Below, in pieces: positions 30,100 through 43,660 of a stretch of DNA of 64,000 bases. The stretch's first letter is position 1, and each line of letters starts with the position of its first letter. The stretch covers positions 12,889,650-12,953,649 of the forward strand of contig NC_087168.1 of assembly GCF_035594125.1 (NCBI RefSeq). The letters are read 5' to 3'. Origin of the DNA: Scylla paramamosain. Lineage: Eukaryota; Arthropoda; Malacostraca; Decapoda; Portunidae. Made by a program: the position numbers and the translations under genes. The notes beneath the pieces were generated by a model. The model did not search any database and had not been told where the DNA came from. It saw only the letters and a list, made by a program, of their open reading frames with translations.

Positions 30100-30369
30100 T
30101 GATACTAGAGAAAAGAAATGGGAGAAGAGAGATCACTTACCATCATATTCTTCAAAGAAATATATGGCTCTAAATGGATAGAAATGAGGACCCTCTAGTG
30201 GTACATGACAAAGGAATGAGAGGAGAGGATTGAGAAGAGATCAGTGCTTGAAGGATGAAAAGAAGTTCAGCTTTCCAAATACTAGTTGTATTGACCTATG
30301 AAGTGCACTACAGGCAGAGATGGCCAGAACCAAGAGTTTGCATGGCTTTATGACCTAATTGGATAACAG

Positions 30370-30810
30370 CTGATATTGGACAACACAGGCTGAACTCAAA
30401 CCTTGTTTCGTCAAGATGACAACACACACACACATGCACACTATGAATATTCAAGCTGGGAGAAACATAGAAAAAAGACAGCACAATTATGGTGTACAAA
30501 TTAATAACAAATAAGGAAATTATAAACAAAAGTAACAAATAAAGAAAAAAAGTAAATGCAGAAGACTTGACCCAACAAAGAAACCCAACATGGAAGAAAT
30601 TTAACGATAAGAAATAATGGTGTACATGAATTTATTTTCCAGACAGCTATTAATCAGTGGAATACATATCAAAGGAAATGGCAGGCACAGACAGTATGCA
30701 TAAGTTTAAAGAAAAAGCATTAGGTATATCTTTGTGTGTAGATGGCAGGCACAGACAGTATGCATAACTTTAAAGTAAAAGCAATAGGTATAACTTTGTA
30801 TCTAGACAGA
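30370..30810 (+). mobile_element. Possible decayed LINE 3' end
   Basis: Translation near 30640-30720 faintly resembles the W-N-x-L-P and F-K-x-x-L end common in LINE reverse transcriptases, with stops. A 65-bp stretch ('ggcaggcacagacagtatgc') is tandemly duplicated at about 30678-30805. Confidence 0.3.
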
Positions 30811-30890
30811 GTATTTCACACTTGCCTTTATCCTGTAAGAATACAAATATGAAAATGTATACAGAAGTATCCTTTTTTTTTGTGGAAATT

Positions 30891-31119
30891 CTGATAGGTT
30901 GATATTCTGCCATAAATGGAAGCTTAAGTAGAATGTAACGATAAAACAATCAAGCCCTTGAGCAACAATACAATAAGAGCAGTAAGACTTGTCAGAGGAT
31001 CTCACTCAACTGAAGAAAAGAGAGAAATAAAGACATGGAGTTGTTGACCTCTGAGTGAGTGATTAAGCAACCATTGACAAGATTTGCCTTGTTTGGTGAA
31101 CCTCATAAATTGCAGTTAA

Positions 31120-31200
<81 letters not shown>
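30891..31200. repeat. Direct duplication, copy 2, ending in (GA)n
   Basis: Second copy of 29774-30018, offset 1.1 kb, with its own (GA)n tract at 31124-31200. Confidence 0.88.
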
Positions 31201-31202
<2 letters not shown>

Positions 31203-31609
31203 GCATGCTGCATTGTAACTTACTTGACTAAGCTTAATAAGTCCTAATTAACCTAAGAAATGTATGCAATTCAATGGTGTTAGACTTGCTTTTATCAGAA
31301 CATTCAATTTCTCTTGTTGTGTTCATGCATGTATGATTTTTTGTGTATGATTCTTCCTTAATTTATTCCTGAATGAACTATGATTTTATGAAATATTGCA
31401 GTCTTCAACAAAATTATTGTTTCCAAATCTAAGATAAATTCAGTTTTAAACCAGCATGCTTTATTAAATGTTACAACCATTTTTATCATTCAAGATTTCT
31501 GTATTGTTTCTTGGGCTATCAAGTGTTGCCCTGGCAGCAGAATATGACCCCCAGGCATACTCAGTATGTCCCAGGCAAGCAGAGAGATTGGATGAACAAG
31601 ACATTTCTT

Positions 31610-31646
<37 letters not shown>

Positions 31647-31689
31647 AAAATTATGGAAACATCAAAAGTACAATCAAGTGTGTGCATCA

Positions 31690-32040
31690 AAGCATTATAG
31701 TATATGTCTGAAGGACATCTGAGATCAGCTGATTCAATGAAGATCTGAAAAAGAATCATCCATGAAGTATCCATGTAAAGTAATCATGTTTGGTGTATTT
31801 AGTGGGAAGAAGGAAAGGGCAACCTTAAAATTACTCCTTAAAAATCCTATGATGGATGGACACTGCTACTTTGATACCATGAAAGACCAGCTTCTTGTCT
31901 GCTGTTGCTTCATGCATGATAATGCTACCAGACACAAGATGTAACCAGTGACAAAATGACTTAGGCACAAAAATTAAATGATTGTCTGGCCAGGCAACTC
32001 ATTGGATTTTATATTGGCTGAAAAGTGTGAGATCTAATGA
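31690..32040 (+). pseudogene. Dead Tc1/mariner-superfamily transposase fragment
   Basis: A 60-codon frame at 31762-31944 has M-F-G-V-F-S-G near its start and F-M-H-D-N-A-T-R-H near its end, the second catalytic-Asp block of the DDE transposases of Tc1/mariner elements. In another frame at 31985-32037, W-P-G-N-S-L-D-F matches the following W-P-x-x-S-P-D-x-N-P block, then a stop. Frames are broken and the N-terminal DNA-binding part is absent. It is a relic inside intron 9. Confidence 0.75.
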
Positions 32041-32459
32041 AATAAGCTGAGAAACAAGAACATGAATGCCATCAAGAAATGTTTTGAACATGGATGTAAA
32101 CTCTGATTGCTTCAGAAACCTTTCAAATAGAATACTAGATCACATCTAAGTTTTTCAAATTTCTCATGCAAAAATGATCAAAGATACATTATATATTTAA
32201 TCTTTGAATTTGCATTGAAATTATTGTTTTACTTCACACTTTTCAGTGATCATGTAAGTAAAATAACAAGGAAACAATATGTTTTGCTGGATACTGTACA
32301 TAGTAATGTTCAGTAACACATGCATTCCCTGAAAGGTGTGTTCAGGTATAGGGATATTGCATGACTTTTAAGATGAATGACAATTGTGCATGTGTTTGTG
32401 CTGAGGCAGCATGGATGTCCTCTCTTTAACGGCAATGCTTGTATTGTTCCATTAACAAG

Positions 32460-32573
32460 TGTGTCATCCTGATGAGTGGAGATGTCGGGATGGGAATTGT
32501 GTCCCAGCAGAAGTGCGGTGTGATGGCTATCCACAGTGTCTTGACCACTCCGATGAGCACAACTGCCCTGTCC
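32460..32573 (+). CDS. LDLa exon 10
   Basis: One LDLa module with a P-V linker, phase 1-1, acceptor cattaacaag and donor gtgagt. It reads CHPDEWRC, RDGNC, VRCDGYPQC, LDHSDEHNC. All six cysteines and the S-D-E loop are present. The intron before it (3.1 kb) holds a direct duplication and a dead Tc1/mariner-type transposase. Confidence 0.92.
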
Positions 32574-32829
32574 GTGAGTTTTGTGTGCTGTCACTCCTAA
32601 AAGTGTGCTTCTTGGGCTTTTTCATGCCCATCACTGAGCTTTATACATAGAGTGGAAGTGTGGCTCCACATAAGTGCATTGACTGTGACTCTGGAGAGTG
32701 TTGCTTTCATAAGAACACAGAATTTTCTGTATCCTCTTCAGCTTAAAAATGCCAGACACAATTAGTTTGCTTTTAGTTACTATTTATCTGTATTTCAAGG
32801 GTGGAAAGGAATGAATATACTCAGGGGAG

Positions 32830-33024
32830 CCAATCAAACTCTGCTTTGGGCAGAGCTTTTGCACAGTCACTGACAACCAATGGAAGGATGAAGAATGTGA
32901 GATTTACACTGGGCTCTTGCGCAGTCACTGACAACCAATGAAAGGATGAAGAATATGAGATTTACAGTACACCAACCAATAGCAAAAGGTTGAAGCGAGG
33001 GGCAGATCTTTTAAATCAGCCAAT
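32830..33024 (+). repeat. 58-bp tandem repeat with five CCAAT motifs
   Basis: A 58-bp unit ('gcagtcactgacaaccaatg', then 'gaagaatgtgagatttaca') is present twice at about 32859-32974, with a partial third. CCAAT occurs at 32830, 32877, 32935, 32976 and 33020. Confidence 0.8.
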
Positions 33025-34590
33025 CAGAGTCGAGGAGGTTGGTTTACTCTGAATTAGAACCAGATATAGTTTGAAGAAATTCTTGCAGTTATGGATGTCA
33101 GTTATTATTTTAATTTTGTTCTTATAATTTTTTAACTTTTTGTTTTATATAATTATTTTGGGCTAAAGCCAAGACACTGTTGCATGTAAGGGTGGGTATA
33201 TAGTAATATTTATGTGGGTATAAAAATGTTGAGAAGATATTTACTTGGCTGGATACTGGCTTGGATTTTTGTTCAGTAAACTGGCTTATTAAACCTGTAG
33301 TGTCGGGGAATATGCACAGTATGTTTTAAATTTGATCACCTGCTTTCACCTGCTTTTGTACTTCTGTAATCTCTAATAGTTTAATAACTGTTTTCTGTTC
33401 CTGTTTGTGCTTATCATGATAGTAATCTTTGGAGTTTTGTGTTGTCTGCATGATGTCTCACCCTCTTCAGTATCCTCAGCCTTTCATTTTATGGGAAAAA
33501 GGAAGAAATTTCTGTTATTTTTACCCTGTTATTTCATATGGGATGGATGGAAAGTTTAAAGGTGAAGTGAAAGCATTCTATGTAGATGCAAGTATTTGTG
33601 CTAAAGGAAATAAAAGCTTTAGATTAGCCACACTAGGGAGTAAAGGACATGTGAAATCACCATTATGTAGTCTGCTTAAAAGGAGAAACAAAAACAAGAA
33701 CTGATTGTTTGGAACAGAGCTGAATTTTAACTATGCAAAATACTATCCCGCTGATGAGTATGCTATGATAATAGAGTATGAAAAAAACAATGCTATTTAA
33801 GAGAAGAGAAATATATTTATTATAGGCAAAGGTAAGATAAGGATCTTGGGGAGGGAAAACATAAGAAATTGGTCTTGTAGATCCATATCAAATGAGTAGT
33901 CTATGAGGAGGCTTTATTAACAGTTAATGAAATAAGTGAGAGTTTAAGTATTTTAGCTTGATTATTTTTTTAAGTTTGAGAGGTTGAAAAGAGAGAAGAG
34001 AGTGTTCTGGAGTGAAAGATAAGATTATATGAGTGTGTGATTAGAGGAAAGACTGTCAACATTGAAGTAAAACTGGCACTTAGCGATGATATCAGCATAT
34101 GTAAATGCAGTTGAGGCCTGGACATATTGCACAAATCAAAGACCTATAATCCACATGGTGACAGTGGGTCATTTGAAGAGCCAATGATGTCAGTGGTGGA
34201 AAGTGAAATAAAAGTGTGCATGGAATGTCTGTTATGTCTGGCAGTGGGGAAGAAGTTGATTTTGAGTAACCCAGCAACATTCCTACAAAGTAAACTCATC
34301 CTAGAAAGGAGTGTTGGGTAACCTTGAATACTAATTTACTTGTTTATTATATTATTTAGCTCATTTGTAAATAATGGGTCTCATTTTTACTTTGGGAACT
34401 GTTGTGTATCAACAGTGGTTGTTTGCTTCTTTGACATTTTACTTTACTAGGTTTCATGTCCTTCATATATGCCAAAAAGACAGAAATACCATTAATGTAG
34501 CCATTTTTTTCTCCCTCTCTCTCCATTATTTTGTGTCAAGAGGACCAAGATTGGGAGGAAAAGTTTGATTAGTTTGCCACTTCCAAAAAA
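33025..34590. other. Intron 10, no gene seen
   Basis: AT-rich sequence without microsatellites or recognised elements. A 91-codon frame at 33429 has no family signature. Confidence 0.6.
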
Positions 34591-34619
34591 GTAAAAAAAA
34601 AAAAAAGTAAAGAAAAGTG

Positions 34620-34775
34620 GGTCAATTTAGTTTCAGAGGTGTCTTGATACTCCTCTTGAAATAGTTCAGATTGTAGGAAGGAGGAAAAAATAAACAGATA
34701 GAGAACTCCATAGTTTACTGGTAAAAGGGATGAAAATAATGAAGATGCTGGTTAATTGTTGTATTAGTAATGCTT
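34620..34775 (-). mobile_element. LINE-B fragment, diverged (copy 2)
   Basis: 'gtgtcttgatactcctcttg', 'tttactggtaaaagggatga' and 'ctggttaattgttgtattag' follow the order of positions 35745-35875 with many changes. It is an old copy of the same LINE 3' end. Confidence 0.6.
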
Positions 34776-35624
34776 TTCAAGTGTAGATAATTAAAGGGCA
34801 CACCCAAGTTTTTTTTTTTTTTCATGGACATTTTATAGTGTATGCAGCATGCCCTCATTACTTATCCTTACACTAATGATAAGTTTTTAAGGAAATGTGT
34901 CTGTGTATGTGGGTGGGTGGGTGACATTCCAAAATCAGCTTTTTCTTTGGAAACAATCTTTTACATATGAATATTATTGATTTTAATAAAACCATCAAAT
35001 ACATAGAGAAAGGTGTGCTGTTTGATCATGGAAGCTTAGATAAGTATACTTATAGGTGATATCATTATGTGGGAACTTAGAGAATCATGCCTGACTCATT
35101 CTGGTGAATGAAACATTTTTTGTGGTAGTGAAATAATATATGTCATTGTTGTATATGTTATTACCAATGTATCCTCTTTACCTAATGGCCAAGTAGAGCC
35201 ATGCAGGTGATGCTCTCAAGGAAAGGAAAGAAAAGTGACAGTAATGATGTACCTATACAAAAGTAAAACACAGTAATACTCACCAAAGAAATATAGCTTT
35301 GTTTGACAGAGTAAAGCAAGTATAATCCTGTAATAATAGCCTGTTGTGTCACACTACTGCCACATCATAAACATTTTCTGAACACACAGAAAGAGGAAAG
35401 ACAATGATGGTGTGATGGTAGTGTGATGTCAAAGTACTGCCGTCATTTAACTAATTACATAAGTTTTGAATTACAAAAAACATCTTAAATGGTCCATAAG
35501 GATTGACTAAGAAACTGAAGTGAGTGTCAAGTTTTCTTTAGAAACAGTTATTATTACAAGGTATCTTTTGCTACCAGTACAGTGTTGTAAATAGTATTAT
35601 TAATGCTCATAATTTTTTTTCTTT

Positions 35625-36545
35625 TTTTTTATGTAGAAGGGACACTGGCCAAGGGCAACAAAAATCCAATAAAAAAAAAATGCCCACTGAAATGCCAGTC
35701 CCATAAAAGGGTCCAAAGCGGTAGTCAAAAATTTAAGGATAAGTGTCTTGAAACCTCCCTCTTGAAGGAATTCAAGTCATAGGAAGGTGGAAATACAGAA
35801 GCAGGCAGGGAGTTCCAGAGTTTACCAGAGAAAGGGATGAATGATTGAGAATACTGGTTAACTCTTGTGTTAGAGAGGTGGACAGAATAGGGGTGAGAGA
35901 AAGAAGAAAGTCTTGTGCAACGAGGCCACGGGAGGAGGGGAGGCATTCAGTTAGCAAGCTCAGAAGAACAGTTAGCATGAAAATAGCGGTAGAAGACAGC
36001 TAGAGATGCAACATTGCGGCGATGTGAGAGAGAGGATGAAGACAGTCAGTTAGAGGAGAGGAGTTGATGAGACAAAAAGCTTTTGATTCCACCCTGTCTA
36101 GAAGAGCAGTAAGAGTGGAACCCCCCAGACATGTGAAGCATACTCCATACATGGACAGATAAGGCCCTTGTACAGAGTTAGCTGCTGGGGGGTGAGAAAA
36201 ACTGGTGGAGATGTCTCAGAACGCCTAACTTCATAGAAGCTGTTTTAGCTAGAGATGAGATGTGAAGCTTCCAGTTCAGATTATAACTAAAGGACAGACC
36301 GAGGATGTTCAGTGTAGAAGAGGGGGACAGTTGAGTGTCACTGAAGAAGAGGGGATAGTTGTCTGGAAGGTTATGTCGAGTTGATAGATGGAGAAATTGA
36401 GTTTTTGAGGCATTGAACAATACCAAGTTTGCTGTGCCCCAATCAGAAATTTTAGAAAGATCAGAAATCAAGCATTCTGTGGCTTCCCTGCGTGAAATGT
36501 TTACTTCCTGAAGGGTTGGACATCTATGAAAAGACATGGAAAAGT
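35625..36545 (-). mobile_element. LINE-B, 5'-truncated (copy 3)
   Basis: Minus-strand frames (36537-36178 and 35946-35725) encode the C-terminal part of a non-LTR reverse-transcriptase ORF, with N-I-L-G-L-S, L-I-R-P-C-M-E-Y and F-S-G-K-L-W-N-S-L-P blocks, ending at a stop before a poly(A) tail (poly(T) at about 35617-35632). No catalytic F-A-D-D or endonuclease part is left. A frameshift separates the two frames. Such sequences are abundant in crab genomes. The element is antisense to the host gene. Confidence 0.85.
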
Positions 36546-36844
36546 GCAGGGTGATATCATCAGCATAGGAGTGGTTTATTATATTGTGGTATGCTATGTA
36601 AGGGTATTTGTGAGCTACAGATTGTTTTTTATTATTTATTTATTTACTTATTTATATATTTATTTATTTATTATTTCTTTATCTTTTTATCTTGTGATGC
36701 TGGTCTGATGTCATTGTGGGCTAATGTTGTCGTTATTACAATGTATAATAGTCTTCTCAGGTGAGTGCATTTAAATAGGTTAAGTTTTTAAGAATTTCAA
36801 GTTCAGGTCATGTGTTTCATACATTTTATATAAATTGAGGATTT

Positions 36845-36952
<108 letters not shown>

Positions 36953-37271
36953 AACTTCTTTTTCTTCACTTGTCCTGAAACATTCCCATCCCAGCCTATT
37001 AGTGAATGCTTCTAGCCATGCATCATCATAGAGAAAAGAGGATTAACATTTTTGAGTGTCCTGCTTTGACAGAAATACAAGTTCAGATGTTGAAAGGTCC
37101 AGAACAGGTATATAATAGAGAGCCAATACACTTTCATGTCATAATAAAAAAGATTCAGTAGAATTAACAAAAAACCTGAAGTTGGAAAAGAAGTCCTGAT
37201 GCACTAGTAATGGATTCCTTGTCAACTCAGTTGTTCTGGGCCTTTATGGCAACTATTTTGTGCTTATAAAG

Positions 37272-37388
37272 CTTGTAGTGATGAGGAGTGGACTTGCATT
37301 GAGGGCTCATGCATCCCACAAGAAGCTTGGTGTGATGGCCGCATTGACTGTCCTGATGGCTCTGATGAGGCAGACTGTACACCTCAAG
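37272..37388 (+). CDS. LDLa exon 11
   Basis: One LDLa module with a T-P-Q linker, 117 bp, phase 1-1, acceptor cttataaag and donor gtgagt. It reads CSDEEWTC, IEGSC, AWCDGRIDC, PDGSDEADC. The calcium loop is canonical; E-G replaces D-G in the turn. A TIR transposon starts 45 bp after the donor and fills most of the next intron. Confidence 0.9.
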
Positions 37389-37432
37389 GTGAGTCATAAG
37401 GATGTACAGCTTGCTGGGCTTGAAGTGATGTA

Positions 37433-38623
<1,191 letters not shown>

Positions 38624-38816
38624 GTACATGCATGCATACATACATGCATGTACATATTATGGAGAGTGTTGGCAATTGTTTTTCTGTAATAACATTGAAT
38701 TCATGACAATGCTTAACCTTACTAACCTTACCAATATTTCATTGTACATGAGTAGAGAAGTGGTGCTACACAAGTTTAGCATGAGTATTGCCTGACTGAG
38801 GAACACTGTCATGCAG

Positions 38817-38930
38817 GGTGCAAAACTGATGAATGGACTTGTAGGGATGGCAGCTGCCTCCCCATAGAGGGCAGATGTGATGGCTATCATCAATGTTGGG
38901 ACAGTTCTGATGAAGAGAACTGTCCTCCTA
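38817..38930 (+). CDS. LDLa exon 12
   Basis: One LDLa module with a P-P linker, phase 1-1, acceptor tcatgcag and donor gtaagt. It reads CKTDEWTC, RDGSC, GRCDGYHQC, WDSSDEENC. The loop is intact with Ser in place of Gly before S-D-E. It lies about 195 bp past the (TA)n tract that ends the TIR element. Confidence 0.92.
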
Positions 38931-39182
38931 GTAAGTAATGAGTATTAGGCTCTGCTATGCGGTCTTGTTAGTATGTAACAAACACCAGAAGGAAAATACT
39001 GATGAATTGTAGTCATGAGTCCTTAAAAAGCATTTCTAAATAGTAATTCATAAATTGGATTTACGTCAGATTATGAATTCTCTAACTTGTTTTAGGTTTT
39101 CATTACTTTTTGTCTTTTTTTTAGATTTTCTTAATTTATGGAAATTCTTCAAATGTAATTATAATATAATTTTGCATTCTAG

Positions 39183-39299
39183 AATGTCGACCAGATGAGT
39201 TCACATGCTGGGATGGGTCATGTGTGCCTGACTACCTGAGATGTGATGGCAGCCCACACTGCCCTGACAGCTCAGATGAGGCTGAGTGCTACCCTTCAA
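39183..39299 (+). CDS. LDLa exon 13
   Basis: One LDLa module with a Y-P-S linker, phase 1-1, acceptor gcattctag and donor gtgagt. It reads CRPDEFTC, WDGSC, LRCDGSPHC, PDSSDEAEC. The intron before it is the shortest here (252 bp) and the one after it (5.8 kb) is filled by antisense LINE copies. Confidence 0.92.
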
Positions 39300-39433
39300 G
39301 TGAGTTGTGGAAAATATGTTGCATTGAGCAGGGGTTTGGGGAAGTAGCCTTAACCTCTTCTATAGCTCTAATCTAGGTCAGTGCTCTGTTTGGTTCTGTA
39401 ATGTTAATAAATTGCTTCATGTCACTATTAACT

Positions 39434-39480
<47 letters not shown>

Positions 39481-39569
39481 GTGTTAACAGGATATCTGTA
39501 GTTATGACAAACTAGAACTGCAAACGTCCACTGCAGCTCTAGAATGTCTGATGTACTTCATGACAGATT

Positions 39570-39606
<37 letters not shown>
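39434..39606. repeat. Two (TG)n tracts
   Basis: (TG)n at 39434-39477 and 39573-39606; the second abuts the 3' end of LINE-A copy 1. Confidence 0.95.
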
Positions 39607-39607
<1 letters not shown>

Positions 39608-42580
39608 ATTTACCTTGTTGTATTTACCTAGTTGTGCTTTTATGGGAAAAGAGGTATGCTCGTGCTGTCCAATCTCCATATCTTTTAATATCCAACTTAG
39701 CCTTGAATCCATGTATACCTTCTGCATTTACTATCTCCTCATCCAGACTGTTCCATACATCAATACTTCTATATGGGAAACTATACTTTTTGACATCTCT
39801 TCTACAAGCACTCCTCTTCAGCCTCTTTCCATGTCCTCTAGTGACCCATGTATCCCAGACCATTAAGTCGCTCCGGTCCACCTCCTCTACTCCCTCATAT
39901 GCTTTATATATCGCAATCAAGTCTCCCCTTTCTCTCCTCTTTTCCAACGTTGGTAGATGTATCCTTGCCAGTCTCTCTTCATATGACAAGTCCCTGATAC
40001 TTGGTACCATCTTCATAGCTGCTCTCTAAACTCTCTCCAACTTCCTTATATCCTTTTTCTTGTATGGCAACCACACTATTGTTGCATATTCTAGTCTAGG
40101 TCTTATCAGCGACACAATCATCTTCCTGACCATCTCTTCATCCATATATGCAAAGACCTGCCTTATTCTTCTCAACAAGTTATAGGTTTCTCCTGTAATT
40201 TTGCTAATGTGTCTCTCCGGGGTCAGGTTCACAGTCATTGTAACACTGAGATCAACTGCTCCACTCAACCGTACACCATTCAACACACAATTTCCTTTTA
40301 CTCTTCTTGTACTTTTTCCATTCTATTACTTTACACTTCTTTAAATTAAATTCCATTTCCCATCTATAACTCCACTCTGATATTTTGTTCAGATCTTGTA
40401 ACGTTCCACATTCCTGTGCACTCTCAACTTTCTTCAGCAACTTTGCATCATCCACAAAAAGAGAGTTCACACTCTCTGTCATATCATTTATATAAACTGC
40501 AAACATGATTGGTACAAGTACTGAGCCTTGGGGTACTCCACTTATGACTTCCCTCCATGATGATATTTGATCTTTCACCACTGTTCTCATTTCTCTATTT
40601 GTCAAGAAATTTTCCATCCATCTCAGCAGGGGCCCCCTTAGCCCACCATTATGCTCCAACTTCCACAACAATTTCCTGTGTGGCACTTTATCAAAGGCCT
40701 TCTTCAGGTCTAAATAAACACAATCTGCCCATCCATCTTTTTCTTGCATTATATCCACCACTCTAGAATAAAAACTCAGTAAGTTTGTAACACACGAACC
40801 CCCTTTCCTAAATCCAAATTGTTGCTTTATTATCACTTCATTTCCTTCTAGGTACTGCATCCATTTATCCTTCACCAATCTTTCACACATTTTGCACACC
40901 ACACTTGTTAGAGACACTTGTCTATAGTTTAAGGGCTCCTCTTTATTAACACCTTTGTAGATTGACACTATGTTGGCTCTTGCATTCAATTGGGACTCTA
41001 CTTTCAGTTAGGGAGCTCTCAATGATATTATGTATTACCCACGTCAACTGCTGATTGCACTCTTTTAGTATCCATCCTGACACTCCATCAGGTCCAGGGG
41101 CCTTCCTAATGTCTAGTCCCTCCATCTGTTTCTGGACATCCTCTTCAGTCATTTGGATTTCCCCCAGACCCATTTCCTCACTCATCTCACTCTGCCACAC
41201 AAATGTTCTCTCTTTTGTGAATACTGATTGAAAACTCCTGTTCATTATCTCTGCCAATTCAGCTGGATCCTCACACATTTGACCATTCACCTTCAATCTG
41301 CTTATTCCTTCTCTATTTTTCATTTTGCTGTTCACATATCTGAAGAATAGTTTTGGTTCCTCTTTGCATTTGTCCATAACATCTTTCTCATAATTTTTCC
41401 TTTCTTCTCTAATAACCCTTACATATTCATTTCTTGTTGTGTAGTTTTGCCATAGCTCCTGTGCATTTTTCCTCCGCCATCTATTCCATGCCATTTCCCT
41501 CTCCTCCCTAGCTATTTCACATCTTCTGTTATACCAGTCATTGTTATATCTTCTCTTTGTCTCTACTTTCAGTACATATCTTTTCACTCCCTCTTCATAA
41601 ATATTGATGAAAGCTTCCCACTTCTTTTGCACATTACTTGCTGTGATAAGTGTACTCCAGTCCGCTTCACCAAAGTATCTCCTCTTTTGTTCAAAATTTG
41701 ATTTACCATAATTATATCTTTTACTTTTATAATCTTTACATTTACTTTCCTCTCTTTTTTCTTTAATACAAAACCTTATCATGACATGGTCACTTTTCCC
41801 TAGTGGACAATTATAATTCATGTCTTGTATAATATCTGCTTCTTTTGATAATACCAAATCAAGTCTTGATGGCTACTCTCCTCTGTATCTAGTGTTTTCC
41901 TCAACCCACTGTGTCATAATATTGTTCATTGCCAGTTTCAGAACCTTATCTTCCCATGAGTCTTCTCCTCCTCTTGTGTTCCACTCCTCACAATTTATCT
42001 CTTTACAGTTAAAATCTCCCATTATAACAATTTTGTTGTTTTCTTTAATTTTCTTTACTAGCCATTCTTTTGTCTCACTCAGCAACTGTTCATGGTCTTG
42101 TCTATTCCAGGCCTTTGTTTTTGGTGTGACATACACCACTGTGACATATCATCTTCCTCTTCTTCCATTTATTAGTTGTAAGTTTAGGCCTTCCACCAAG
42201 CCTTCTGCCTTTTCCACACTCTCCACCCTGATACCCTTTTTAACAAGCATCATCACTCCACCTCCTCCTTTTCCACATCTGTTTCTTATCCACATATTGT
42301 ACTTTCCCCCTCCTAAGTTTGGTGTCTCTGAATCTCTTAGTTTAGTTTTCTACCATTGCCATGATGTCTGGTTCATTTGCTTTTATAAATTCATTTACTT
42401 CATCCATCACTGAAACTAAACCATCCATATTAGTGTATGCCACTGTCCATGTCCCTCCCTCTCTTACAGCCGTGCCCTGCACCCCTCACTCTTCGCATGT
42501 ACCACTTCCTCAACTTTAGATCCATTACCCTCCAGAAAAAAAGTTCCCTTTCCTCTTGTGTTCTCTGTTCGTTCCTTTCT
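39607..42580 (-). mobile_element. LINE-A copy 1, 5'-truncated
   Basis: About 3 kb on the minus strand. It holds a C-terminal piece of ORF1 (42490-42580), the endonuclease and reverse transcriptase of ORF2, and a 3' tail of ctaggtaaatacaa-type units. (TG)n tracts touch both ends (39573-39606 and 42580-42600). The clade is probably CR1-like; that is an inference from motif style. Confidence 0.85.
39624..42480 (-). pseudogene. LINE-A copy 1 ORF2 (endonuclease + reverse transcriptase), broken
   Basis: The N-terminal endonuclease shows M-G-D-F-N (near 42020) and K-S-D-H (near 41795), the metal and base-transfer motifs of apurinic-type LINE nucleases. The reverse transcriptase follows: R-K-A-P-G-P-D-G, Y-R-Q-V-S-L-T-S, G-V-P-Q-G-S-V-L and F-V-D-D (usually F-A-D-D). 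The C-terminus has the R-D-L-S-Y-E-E-R-L block. The coding is split over at least four frames (42139-41873, 41857-40946, 40989-40252, 40286-40026, 40016-39624), so it cannot make one protein. Confidence 0.85.
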
Positions 42581-42713
42581 GTGTGTGTGTGTGTGTGTGC
42601 ACACATGTAGAATGTCCAACCATATGACAAACCATGATGACAAACCAAAGTTACTAACATCCAGTCTGAGACACTGTAATATTTGACATGCTCCTTGATA
42701 TTATTAACTGTAT

Positions 42714-43037
42714 GTATTTACCTAGTTGTGTTTTACAGCAAAAGAGCTATGCTCGTGCTGTCCTGTCTCCATGTCTATAAGCATCCAGCTTAACTTTAAA
42801 TTCATGAATATTTGTTGCTTGTACCACTGTTTCATCTAAGTTGTTCCATATTTCTATGCTTCTGTTTGGGAAACCATATTTCTTGATATCTCTTCTACTT
42901 GCTGTTTTCTCCATTTTCACTCCATGTCCTCTTATATCTCTTGAGTCCCACACAAATAAGTCTTCTTTGTCAGCTTGATCCTTACCCTTTAAAGCTCTGT
43001 ATATAGCAATCAGGTCCCCTCTTTCTCTTTTGTAATG

Positions 43038-43038
<1 letters not shown>
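42714..43038 (-). mobile_element. LINE-A copy 2, 3' fragment
   Basis: Only the last 110 or so codons of ORF2 (K-R-E-R-G-D-L-I-A-I-Y to A-Y-R-H-G-D-R-T-A-R-A) and the ctaggtaaatac tail remain. Its truncated 5' end abuts (TG)n at 43039-43100. Confidence 0.85.
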
Positions 43039-43088
<50 letters not shown>

Positions 43089-43601
43089 TGTGTGTGTGTA
43101 AAATGAATGTGCTGGTTTCATGATAGTCAGCTGTAGGTTAAAATTCACATAGGGTAATCAATAGGTGAAAGGTGAGGCCTTCCACACACCACACACAGCA
43201 TCCTCTTGCTCAGGAAGGACAGCAGTAACTGCTTGCTTGTCATTGAAAAAAAAGCTTAATGACATGAGTGAGCCAGAAACCTTGGTGTGTGTGTGTGTGT
43301 GTGTATCATTCACTTATGGTCATCTGGTGGTCACCCAGCCAGCCTTTCCCCCTATGGAAAGAGTTCATAATGACTGATCTTTGGGTAGGACTGAGATTAC
43401 TCATGCACCACACACTGGGAATGTGAGGCTACAACCCCTTGGGTTACATCCCATACCTACTTACTGCCAGGTGAACAGGTGCTATATATTGAAAGGCTCA
43501 CCCATTTGCCTTGTTGTGCCTGGGACTCAAACTTGGGCATTTTTGGTTGTGAGTTGAGCATACTGACCGTTACACTATGCGGTGTGCGCGCGTGTGTGTG
43601 T

Positions 43602-43648
<47 letters not shown>

Positions 43649-43660
43649 TGTGTGTGTGTT
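43039..43660. repeat. (TG)n tracts
   Basis: (TG)n at 43039-43100, a short one near 43286-43305, and about 43583-43660. Confidence 0.93.

Noticed and set aside
33429..33704. 91-codon plus-strand frame in intron 10
   Set aside because: No family signature; probably chance.
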